Assembly (NCBI RefSeq): GCF_014207445.1
Contig: NZ_JACHEM010000002.1
Coordinates: 186,001-250,000, forward strand
Reading direction: 5' to 3'
DNA from: Streptomyces candidus
Lineage (GTDB): Bacteria > Actinomycetota > Actinomycetes > Streptomycetales > Streptomycetaceae
Length of the DNA: 64,000 nt
Shown here piece after piece: positions 57,277-64,000 of the stretch. How positions within the stretch are numbered: position 1 is the stretch's first letter; every line of letters begins with the position of its first letter. The notes under the pieces were generated by a model. The model did no database searches. It was given only the letters and a program-made list of their open reading frames with translations, and was not told the origin of the DNA. A program made the translations under genes and the position numbers.

Positions 57277-57292
57277 AGTGGTCTAGGCCTGT
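57277..57292 (+). promoter_or_regulatory. DasR-like element (dre) before the second sugar ABC operon
   Basis: AGTGGTCTAGGCCTGT agrees with the dre consensus AGTGGTCTAGACCACT in 13 of 16 positions, 130 bp before the binding-protein start. The conserved core GTGGTCTAG is intact, so this is a stronger match than the one at 53481. Confidence 0.65.
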
Positions 57293-57422
57293 TGCGCCGT
57301 CGCGCAGCGTGAGTAGTGTCTGCGCCACGGCGCTGTGGGGAGATCATCACCCGGCCGGCGGGTCCGGGGCCGACCCCGGGAAGAAACTGCAAGTCGACGC
57401 TCATGTCGAAGGGTTGGACAGT

Positions 57423-58700
57423 ATGAGGAATCGCGTAGTAGCCACCGGAGCGGCAACGCTGGTGATGGCACTGGGACTCAGCGCCTGCGGCGGTGGCGAC
57501 GAGGGTGGCGGCGAAGGCAAGAGCAAGACGATCAAGGTCGTCGCCGCCGACTACGGCGACAAGGCCTCCAACGCCTCGAAGATCTTCTGGGAGAAGGTCG
57601 CCAAGGACTTCGAGGCCGCCAACTCCGGTTACAAGGTCGATCTCCAGATCATCAACTGGAACGACATCGACAAGTCCGTCAAGAACATGATCCAGACGGA
57701 CAACTACCCCGACGTCCTCCAGACCGGCGGCTACGCGGACAAGGTCGCCGACGACCTGCTCTACAAGGTCGACGACGTGCTGTCGCCCGCCACCAAGGCC
57801 AACATCGTCCCCGCCTTCGCCAAGGCGGGCGAGGCCAAGGGCGCCGCGTACGGCATCCCGTGGGTGTCCTCCAGTCGAGTGCTCTTCTACAACAAGAAGG
57901 TCTTCTCGGCCGCCGGGGTCGCCAAGCCGCCGACCACCTGGGCCGAGGTCGCCGACGCCGCCAAGAAGATCTCCGAGAAGAAGGCCGCGGACACCCCCTA
58001 CGCGCTCCCGCTCGGCCCCGAGGAGGCCCAGGGCGAGACCCTGATGTGGGAGATGGGCAACGGCGGCGGCTACACCGACGCCGCCGGAAAGTACACGCTC
58101 AACAGCGCCCCGAACGTCGAGACCTTCAAGTGGCTCCAGGACAACCTGGTCAAGCCCGGCCTCACCTACCCCAACCCCGCCTCCACCGACCGCAAGACGG
58201 CCTTCGCCGACTTCGCCGCCGGGAAGGTCGGCATGATGAACGGCCACCCGAGCGTCGTCAAGATGGCCGAGGACGGCAAGGTCGAGTACGGCGTCGCCAA
58301 GATCCCCGGCAGGACGGGCCCGCTGGAGAGCACCCTCGGCGTGGCCGACTGGACGATGGCCTTCAAGGACGGCAAGGCCGACAAGGACGCCGTGAAGAAG
58401 TTCCTCGACTTCACGTACACCAAGAAGAACCTGGTGGCGTTCGCCGAGATGTACAACTTCATGCCCGTCACCACGGACGCCGTCGCGGAGATGGAGGCCA
58501 ACCCCAAGCACGCCTCGCTGAAGCCCTTCTTCGAGGCGCTGCCCACCGCGAAGTTCTACCCGGTCAACGACACCGCCTGGGACGTCATCTCCGCCGAGAT
58601 CAAGAAGTCCGGAGGCAAGGCGGCGAGCAAGGACGAGGACCCGAAGGCAGTCCTGGACGACCTCCAGAAGAAGGCCGAGGACGCGGCCGCCGCCGAGTAA
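57423..58700 (+). CDS. Sugar ABC transporter substrate-binding lipoprotein
   Basis: 425 residues. Lipoprotein signal with lipobox LSAC (about 18-21), then a Gly/Glu linker and a family 1 binding fold (YPDVLQTGGYADKVADDLLYKVDDV near 97, GIPWVSSSRVLFYNKKVF near 143, GKVGMMNGHPSVV near 268). Lysine- and alanine-rich C-terminus (about 395-425). The sugar is not identifiable; the dre upstream hints at an amino-sugar or chitin-related compound. Two permeases follow. Confidence 0.82.
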   Translation: MRNRVVATGAATLVMALGLSACGGGDEGGGEGKSKTIKVVAADYGDKASNASKIFWEKVAKDFEAANSGYKVDLQIINWNDIDKSVKNMIQTDNYPDVLQTGGYADKVADDLLYKVDDVLSPATKANIVPAFAKAGEAKGAAYGIPWVSSSRVLFYNKKVFSAAGVAKPPTTWAEVADAAKKISEKKAADTPYALPLGPEEAQGETLMWEMGNGGGYTDAAGKYTLNSAPNVETFKWLQDNLVKPGLTYPNPASTDRKTAFADFAAGKVGMMNGHPSVVKMAEDGKVEYGVAKIPGRTGPLESTLGVADWTMAFKDGKADKDAVKKFLDFTYTKKNLVAFAEMYNFMPVTTDAVAEMEANPKHASLKPFFEALPTAKFYPVNDTAWDVISAEIKKSGGKAASKDEDPKAVLDDLQKKAEDAAAAE

Positions 58701-58745
58701 CGCGCTTTCCGAGCCCGTTCACCTCGTACCCGCCCAGGAGAAACC

Positions 58746-59693
58746 GTGTCACTCAAGGCCCCTCCGTCCCCCGCCGAGACCGGTGGGGGACGGGGCGGGC
58801 GCGCCCCCAGGCCGGTGAGCCGCCGCAGCGGACTGGCCAGGCTCGGCCCGCTGCCCTGGATCGCGCCCGTCATCCTCCTCATCCTCTTCGTGGTCGTCTG
58901 GCCGGTCGTCGAGCTGATCCGCACCTCGTTCCTCAGAGTCTCCAGCTCCGGCAAGGTGCGCGGCAGCGCCGGGACGGACAAGTACACCAAGCTCTTCGGG
59001 GAGACCGACCTGGCCTCCGTCCTGATGTGGACGGTGATCTGGACGGTCGTCGTCGTGGTCTGCACGATGCTGATCTCGCTGGCCCTCGCCCAGCTGTTCA
59101 ACCAGAGGTTCCCCGGCCGCACCGTCACCCGCTGGGCGCTCATCGCCCCCTGGGCCGCATCCGTGCTGATGACCGCCATCGGCTTCAAGTGGATGCTCAA
59201 CCAGACGGCCGGCGTCCTCAACACCCTGATGCTTGACCTCGGACTGATCGACAAGTCCGAGGACTGGCTGGGACGTTCGGAAACCGCCTGGCCGTGGATG
59301 ATGGCGGTCGCCGTCTTCGTGTCACTGCCCTTCACCACGTACACCCTGCTGGCCGGCCTCCAGACCATCCCGGGCGAGGTGTACGAGGCGTCGCGCATCG
59401 ACGGCGCGGGGACCTGGCAGACGTACCGGCACATCACCCTGCCGATGCTGCGCCCGGCGTTCCTGATCGGCCTCGTGATCAACCTCATCAACGTCTTCAA
59501 CTCCTTCCCGATCATCTACGCGATGACCAAGGGCGGGCCGGGCAACGACACCTCCACGTCGATGGTGTTCATGTACACGCTGAAGGAGACCGACATCGGC
59601 GAGTCGGCGGCCATGTCGGTCGTCAACTTCGTGCTGGTCGTGGTGCTCGTCCTGATCTTCCTGAAGGTCAGCCGCTGGAACGAGGAGGACTGA
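58746..59693 (+). CDS. Sugar ABC transporter permease (MalF-like)
   Basis: 315 residues, six membrane segments (first IAPVILLILFVVVWPVVELI, about 39-58). The EAA motif is VYEASRIDGAGTWQTYRHITLPMLRP (about 213-238). It pairs with the next permease to move the sugar delivered by the preceding lipoprotein. AGGAG lies before the GTG. Its stop overlaps the next start (TGATG). Confidence 0.85.
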   Translation: MSLKAPPSPAETGGGRGGRAPRPVSRRSGLARLGPLPWIAPVILLILFVVVWPVVELIRTSFLRVSSSGKVRGSAGTDKYTKLFGETDLASVLMWTVIWTVVVVVCTMLISLALAQLFNQRFPGRTVTRWALIAPWAASVLMTAIGFKWMLNQTAGVLNTLMLDLGLIDKSEDWLGRSETAWPWMMAVAVFVSLPFTTYTLLAGLQTIPGEVYEASRIDGAGTWQTYRHITLPMLRPAFLIGLVINLINVFNSFPIIYAMTKGGPGNDTSTSMVFMYTLKETDIGESAAMSVVNFVLVVVLVLIFLKVSRWNEED

Positions 59694-60571
59694 TGGCCAC
59701 CGCTACGGCCGCCCGGCCGAGGACGACGGGGCCCTCACCCAGGTCCCCCAAGCGCGCCTTCCGCCCGCGCACCCTGCTGATCGCGGCCCTGGCGTGGGGA
59801 CTCGCCGCGCTCTTCCTCGCCCCGTACCTCGAAATGGTCATCACCGCGCTGCGGCCCAGGGAGGAGCTGCGCGACCGCACCTACCTGCCGAGCAGCTTCG
59901 AGTGGTCGAACTTCATCGAGGTGTGGAAGGAGTCCACGCTCGGGCAGAACCTCCAGGTGTCCCTGCTGGTGGCCGGCGGGTCGACGCTGCTGGTCCTGCT
60001 GGTGGCGCTGCCCGCCGCCTACTACACGGCCCGGATGAAGTACCGCGGACGGAAGCTCTTCCTGCTGCTGGTTCTGGTCACCCAGATGTTCCAGCCGACC
60101 GCGCTGCTCGTCGGCCTGTACCGCGAGTTCTACCAGCTCGGCATGCTCAACTCGATCTGGACGCTGATCATCACGAACGCGGCGTTCAACCTCGCGTTCG
60201 CGGTGTGGATCCTGACCGCGTACATCGGTTCCATCCCGGCGGAGCTGGAGGAGGCGGCGATGGTGGACGGCACCAGCCGGTTCGGCGCGATGATCCGGGT
60301 CACACTGCCGCTGGCGCTGCCGGGCGTGGTGACCGCCCTGATCTTCACCTTCATCACGTCCTGGAACGAGTTCGCGATGGGGCTGACCCTCACCACCCAG
60401 CCGGAGAGCCAGCCGCTGACGGTCGGCATCAACAACTTCGTCGGTGCGTACACGGTCCAGTGGAACTACATCTTCGCCGCCTCCGTGGTGGCGATCGTGC
60501 CGGTGGTCATCCTGTTCGCGTTCATCGAGCGGCACGTGGTGTCCGGTCTGACGGCCGGCTCCGTCAAGTAA
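59693..60571 (+). CDS. Sugar ABC transporter permease (MalG-like)
   Basis: 292 residues, six membrane segments, EAA motif LEEAAMVDGTSRFGAMIRVTLPLALP (about 182-207) and the usual VSGLTAGSVK end. Translationally coupled to the preceding permease. No ATPase gene follows; the operon ends at a hairpin and is followed by the ROK gene. Confidence 0.87.
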   Translation: MATATAARPRTTGPSPRSPKRAFRPRTLLIAALAWGLAALFLAPYLEMVITALRPREELRDRTYLPSSFEWSNFIEVWKESTLGQNLQVSLLVAGGSTLLVLLVALPAAYYTARMKYRGRKLFLLLVLVTQMFQPTALLVGLYREFYQLGMLNSIWTLIITNAAFNLAFAVWILTAYIGSIPAELEEAAMVDGTSRFGAMIRVTLPLALPGVVTALIFTFITSWNEFAMGLTLTTQPESQPLTVGINNFVGAYTVQWNYIFAASVVAIVPVVILFAFIERHVVSGLTAGSVK

Positions 60572-60599
60572 CGGCTGAGCCGCGAGTCTTCCCGCGGTA

Positions 60600-60635
60600 C
60601 GAAGCGCCCGTCGGCCATGGTCGGCGGGCGCTTCG
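60600..60635 (+). terminator. Terminator of the second sugar ABC operon
   Basis: An 11-bp perfect outer stem (CGAAGCGCCCG and complement) extended inside by further imperfect pairs, 28 bp after the permease stop. Confidence 0.75.
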
Positions 60636-60793
60636 GCGCGTTCCCGTGCCTCTACGCTCAAGGCCTTGACGGAAGCAGGGCACAAAGACTCTGCTTAGGG
60701 TTCACATGTTGGAAGAACGGCGGGGCCGCGCGGTCGGGGCCCCGGAGCGGACGGCCGTCGTGCCGTACGCCGGTAACGGGAGTGGATGAGTCG

Positions 60794-62017
60794 ATGGAGA
60801 CTCCGGGTTCGCAGACGTCTTTGCACCGGGCCAATCTTGAGCGGGTCGTGCGCGCGGTGCGCATGGCCGGCTCGCTGACCCAGGCCGAGATCGCCAGAAG
60901 CACCGGGCTCTCCGCCGCCACGGTCTCCAACATCGTGCGCGAACTGAAGGACGGCGGAACCGTCGAGGTCACCCCCACCTCGGCGGGCGGCCGACGGGCC
61001 CGCAGCGTCTCGCTCAGCGGCGACGCGGGCGTGGTCATCGGCGTCGATTTCGGCCATACGCACCTGCGCGTCGCCGTGGGCAACCTGGCCCACCAGGTCC
61101 TCGCCGAGGAATCCGAGCCGCTGGACGTGGACGCCTCCGCCGCCCAGGGCTTCGACCGCGCGGAACAACTGGTGAAACGCCTGGTGGAGGCCACCGGCAT
61201 CAGCCAGGACAAGGTCATCGGCGTCGGGCTCGGCGTTCCCGGTCCCATCGACGTCGAATCCGGCCGTCTCGGCTCCACGGCCATCCTTCCTGGCTGGCAG
61301 GGCATCAACCCGAGCGAGGAGCTGTCCGGGCGCCTCGGGGTCCCGGTGTACGTCGACAACGACGCCAACCTCGGGGCGCTCGGCGAACTGGTCTGGGGCG
61401 CCGGACGCGGGGTGCGCGACCTCGCGTACATCAAGGTCGCCAGCGGCGTCGGCGCCGGTCTCGTCATCGACGGCCGCGTCTACCGGGGGCCCGGCGGCAC
61501 GGCCGGCGAGATCGGCCACATCACGCTCGACGAATCGGGTCCGGTCTGCCGCTGCGGCAACCGGGGCTGCCTGGAGACCTTCGCTGCGGCCCGCTACGTA
61601 CTGCCCCTCCTGGTGCCCTCGCACGGCCCCGACCTCACCATGGAGCGCGTCGTGCGGCTCGCCCGCGAGGGCGACCCCGGCTGCCGCCGGGTGATCTCCG
61701 ACGTGGGGCGCCACGTCGGCAGCGGTGTAGCGAACCTGTGCAACCTCCTCAACCCCAGTCGGGTCGTCCTCGGCGGCGACCTCGCCGAGGCGGGCGAACT
61801 CGTCCTCGGCCCGATCCGCGACTCGGTCTCCCGCTATGCCATCCCCAGCGCGGCCCGTCAGCTGAAGGTGCTGCCCGGAGCGCTGGGCGGCCGCGCGGAG
61901 GTGCTGGGCGCACTCGCCCTCGCGCTGAGTGAAATGGGCGATTCGACCGTGTTGGGCACCGCGATGTCGGTCAACTCCTTCGGTGCGGACCAGCATTCCG
62001 CGCCTGCCTTCACTTAG
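60794..62017 (+). CDS. ROK family transcriptional regulator (Rok7B7-like)
   Basis: 407 residues. N-terminal winged HTH LTQAEIARSTGLSAATVSNIVREL (about 27-50), then a ROK sugar-kinase-like domain: VIGVDFGHTHLRVAVG (about 79), VDNDANLGALGELVWGAG (about 185), PGGTAGEIGHI and the zinc cluster CRCGNRGCLE (about 252-261), and NPSRVVLGGDLAEAGE. In S. coelicolor the ROK protein beside xylFGH (Rok7B7) controls xylose uptake and carbon catabolite responses; the position here, between a sugar ABC operon and xylF, is the same by my recollection. ATG at 60794 with GGGAG upstream. Confidence 0.87.
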   Translation: METPGSQTSLHRANLERVVRAVRMAGSLTQAEIARSTGLSAATVSNIVRELKDGGTVEVTPTSAGGRRARSVSLSGDAGVVIGVDFGHTHLRVAVGNLAHQVLAEESEPLDVDASAAQGFDRAEQLVKRLVEATGISQDKVIGVGLGVPGPIDVESGRLGSTAILPGWQGINPSEELSGRLGVPVYVDNDANLGALGELVWGAGRGVRDLAYIKVASGVGAGLVIDGRVYRGPGGTAGEIGHITLDESGPVCRCGNRGCLETFAAARYVLPLLVPSHGPDLTMERVVRLAREGDPGCRRVISDVGRHVGSGVANLCNLLNPSRVVLGGDLAEAGELVLGPIRDSVSRYAIPSAARQLKVLPGALGGRAEVLGALALALSEMGDSTVLGTAMSVNSFGADQHSAPAFT

Positions 62018-62018
62018 A

Positions 62019-62047
62019 TAACGAATGGCACCGTTGTCATCTCGTTA
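62019..62047. promoter_or_regulatory. Inverted repeat before xylF
   Basis: TAACGA (62019-62024) and TCGTTA (62042-62047), perfect 6-bp arms 17 bp apart, starting just after the ROK stop codon and ending 91 bp before xylF. It could be the ROK regulator's operator. Confidence 0.4.
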
Positions 62048-62138
62048 AGTGTTTACTCCTTGACGCCTCGGGGGCGCGCGAGTTGACTTCCAGACACCTC
62101 GGCCGCAACGACGCGGCCTCGTCAGGGAGGCACACCAC

Positions 62139-63248
62139 ATGAACGCAATGACGCGTCGCGTCGTCATAGCCACGGCCGCGATCTCGATGGCCGTCTCGCT
62201 CTCCGCCTGCGGCAAGGCCGGCGAAGGCGACAAGGGTGAGGGCGCAGGCAAGGACGGCGGTCTCGGCAAGACCATCGGTCTGCTGCTGCCCGAGAACAAG
62301 ACCACGCGCTACGAGACCTTCGACCGCCCGATCATCGAAAAGAAGATCAAGGCGCTCTGCTCGGACTGCGAGGTCAAGTACAACAACGCCGCGCAGGACA
62401 TCGAGACCCAGAAGAAGCAGTTCGATGCGCTCGTCACGCAGGGCGTCAAGGTGATCATCCTGGACGCGGTGGACTTCAACGCCACCAAGTCCTGGATCAC
62501 CACCGCCGCCAAGCAGGGCGTGAAGGTCGTGGCGTACGACCGTCTGGCCGAGGGCCCGATCTCCGCGTACGTCAGCTACGACAACGAGAAGATCGGCAAC
62601 CTGCAGGGCGAGGCCCTGGTCAAGGCCCTGGGCGACAAGGCCAAGGACGCCAACGTCGTCATGATCAACGGCTCGCCGACCGACCCGAACGCCGGCTTCT
62701 TCAAGAAGGGCGCCGAAGACGTCCTGAAGAAGGAGACGAAGAAGATCGTCTACACCCAGGACATCCCGGACTGGTCCCCGGACGAGGCGAACAAGAAGAT
62801 GGGCGCCGCCATCGACTCCCTCGGCAAGGACGGCTTCCAGGGCGTCTACTCGGCCAACGACGGCATGGCAGGCGGCATCATCACCGCCCTGAAGAAGCAG
62901 AACATCAAGGTCCCGGTCGGCGGTCAGGACGCCGAGCTCGCCGGTCTCCAGCGCGTCCTCTCGGGCGACCAGGCCTTCTCGATCTACAAGCAGATCAAGC
63001 CGGAGGCCGAGACCACCGCCGAGATCGCGGTGCGCATCCTCAAGGGCGAGAAGTTCGACGACCTTGCGCCGACCAAGGTCGACAGCATCAGCGGCGAGTT
63101 CAAGGCCACGCCGTCCAAGCTGTACGACGCGCAGGTCGTCACCAAGGACAACATCGCGAGCACCGTCATCAAGGACGAGGTCTACAAGGCGTCCGAGATC
63201 TGCACGGCCGACTTCAAGAAGGCCTGTGAAGCGGCGGGAATCAAGTAG
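62139..63248 (+). CDS. xylF: D-xylose ABC transporter substrate-binding lipoprotein
   Basis: 369 residues. Lipoprotein signal with lipobox LSAC (about 21-24), a Gly/Glu linker, then a periplasmic-binding-protein type I fold with KTIGLLLPENKTTRYETFDRPIIE (about 44), KVIILDAVDF, VAYDRLAEGPISAYVSYDNEKIG, and CTADFKKACEAAGIK at the end, resembling XylF. The protein is rich in lysine and should bind xylose or a related pentose. GGGAGG precedes the ATG. xylG follows. Confidence 0.87.
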   Translation: MNAMTRRVVIATAAISMAVSLSACGKAGEGDKGEGAGKDGGLGKTIGLLLPENKTTRYETFDRPIIEKKIKALCSDCEVKYNNAAQDIETQKKQFDALVTQGVKVIILDAVDFNATKSWITTAAKQGVKVVAYDRLAEGPISAYVSYDNEKIGNLQGEALVKALGDKAKDANVVMINGSPTDPNAGFFKKGAEDVLKKETKKIVYTQDIPDWSPDEANKKMGAAIDSLGKDGFQGVYSANDGMAGGIITALKKQNIKVPVGGQDAELAGLQRVLSGDQAFSIYKQIKPEAETTAEIAVRILKGEKFDDLAPTKVDSISGEFKATPSKLYDAQVVTKDNIASTVIKDEVYKASEICTADFKKACEAAGIK

Positions 63249-63310
63249 CTCGCCCCTCCGGTACGGACGCCGACGGGCCCCGCGGCCGGGCCTCCCGTAC
63301 CCAGCCGACG

Positions 63311-63344
63311 CCGGTCTCCCGCCCCCGCACGGGCGGGACACCGG
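63311..63344 (+). terminator. Attenuator-like hairpin between xylF and xylG
   Basis: CCGGTcTCCCGCCC pairs with GGGCGGGAcACCGG around a 6-nt loop, a 13-bp stem with one mismatch, 78 bp before xylG. Hairpins at this point commonly give the binding protein a higher mRNA level than the ATPase. Confidence 0.6.
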
Positions 63345-63422
63345 CGGCGCCCCCTCCTCGCAAGTCCTTGTGCACCATGCACCACCATCCCCGCCGGTCA
63401 GGCGGCGAAGGAGATGATTCAC

Positions 63423-64000
63423 GTGTCCGCTACGCCCGTGCTGGCGTTGCGCGGAGTCTCCAAGCGGTTCGGCGCCGTCCAGGCGCTGACCGATGTAGAC
63501 CTGGAGATCCAGCCCGGCGAGGTGGTCGCCCTCGTCGGCGACAACGGCGCCGGCAAGTCCACCCTCGTCAAGACGATCTCGGGCGTCCACCCGATCGACG
63601 AGGGCGCCATCGAGTGGGACGGGAAGCCGGTGCACGTCAACCGGCCGCAGGACGCCCAGAACCTCGGCATCGCCACCGTCTACCAGGACCTGGCGCTCTG
63701 CGACAACCTCGACGTGGTCGCCAACCTCTTCCTCGGCAGCGAGATCCGCCGGGGCACGATCCTCGACGAGATCGCGATGGAGAAGCGCGCCAAGGAACTG
63801 CTGGACACCCTGTCCATCCGCATTCCGAGCGTCCGCATCCCGGTCGCTTCGCTCTCCGGCGGTCAGCGCCAGGTCGTCGCCATCGCGCGCGCCCTGGTCG
63901 GCGACCCCAAGGTGGTCATCCTCGACGAGCCGACCGCCGCCCTCGGCGTCGAGCAGACCGCTCAGGTCCTCGACCTGGTCGAGCGGCTGCGCGAGCGCGG
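63423..64000 (+). CDS. xylG: Xylose ABC transporter ATP-binding protein (C-terminus beyond window edge)
   Basis: First 192 residues. Walker A GDNGAGKST (about 38-46), Q-loop YQDLALCDNL (about 88), ABC signature LSGGQRQ (about 145) and Walker B VVILDEPTAALG (about 165) are intact, as is the sugar-ATPase start LALRGVSKRFGAVQALTDVDLEI. It would hydrolyse ATP for the XylF/XylH system. AAGGAG nine bases before the GTG selects 63423 over an in-frame ATG at 63414 that lies against the Shine-Dalgarno. Confidence 0.9.
   Translation, partial: MSATPVLALRGVSKRFGAVQALTDVDLEIQPGEVVALVGDNGAGKSTLVKTISGVHPIDEGAIEWDGKPVHVNRPQDAQNLGIATVYQDLALCDNLDVVANLFLGSEIRRGTILDEIAMEKRAKELLDTLSIRIPSVRIPVASLSGGQRQVVAIARALVGDPKVVILDEPTAALGVEQTAQVLDLVERLRER

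Noticed and set aside
60666..60701. TTGACG and TAGGGT before the ROK gene as a vegetative promoter
   Set aside because: The spacing is about 24 bp, too long for a sigma-HrdB promoter.

Overview
The window is chromosomal DNA of a Streptomyces (or a very close actinomycete). The evidence is very high GC with GC-rich third positions throughout, frequent GTG starts, and Streptomyces-type families: a SARP regulator, a third-type SepF, streptogrisin, F420-type LLM oxidoreductase, AcnA with an actinobacterial insert, NgcEFG, a ROK regulator and XylFG. From memory, the gene order resembles the Streptomyces coelicolor segment that carries sepF3, arginine deiminase, a second murA, aconitase, rok7B7 and xylFGH; I could not check this against a database. 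I see no rRNA, tRNA, CRISPR array, prophage or intact insertion sequence.

Layout. 1-5.7 kb: the N-terminal part of a SARP/NB-ARC regulator reading left, then three serine hydrolases reading right. 5.7-13.4 kb: an APC transporter, a spore-photoproduct-lyase-like radical SAM protein beside a type IB topoisomerase, a secreted streptogrisin with a chitin-binding tail, SepF, and a translationally coupled ATPase-MazG pair. 13.5-17.3 kb: conserved small proteins, an F420-type oxidoreductase, homocysteine methyltransferase, and the last quarter of a polynucleotide kinase-phosphatase behind a 54-bp tandem repeat. 17.7-21.6 kb: arginine deiminase, ornithine carbamoyltransferase and a permease. 22.2-30.7 kb: a CoA-dependent aromatic (probably 2-aminobenzoate) degradation module with a PaaX-type regulator. 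30.9-37.3 kb: a trans-4-hydroxyproline catabolic cluster with a GntR regulator, whose last enzyme (aldehyde dehydrogenase) is a wreck. 37.3-46.3 kb: mixed genes, including tandem paralogous membrane proteins, a secreted peptidase, an HTH-MurA fusion, an FAD oxidase and a virginiamycin-B-lyase homologue. 46.5-49.3 kb: aconitase. 49.4-64 kb: carbon acquisition (GH92 mannosidase, NgcEFG, a second sugar ABC system, a ROK regulator and the start of xylFGH).

How it works together. Three 13-bp elements of the form GTGACATnnTACk lie in front of the hydroxyproline oxidase gene, the deaminase gene and the gntR gene, overlapping the predicted -10 boxes of the first two. They look like the operator set of that GntR protein. 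Two near-matches to the DasR element precede the ngcE operon and the second sugar ABC operon, and a perfect GACAACGTTGTC palindrome precedes the GH92 mannosidase. This suggests N-acetylglucosamine control of uptake and a LacI-type control of mannosidase. Neither ABC operon carries an ATPase, as expected if a shared MsiK-type ATPase serves them. The two decayed genes (PNKP tail and aldehyde dehydrogenase) are the clearest signs of recent rearrangement.
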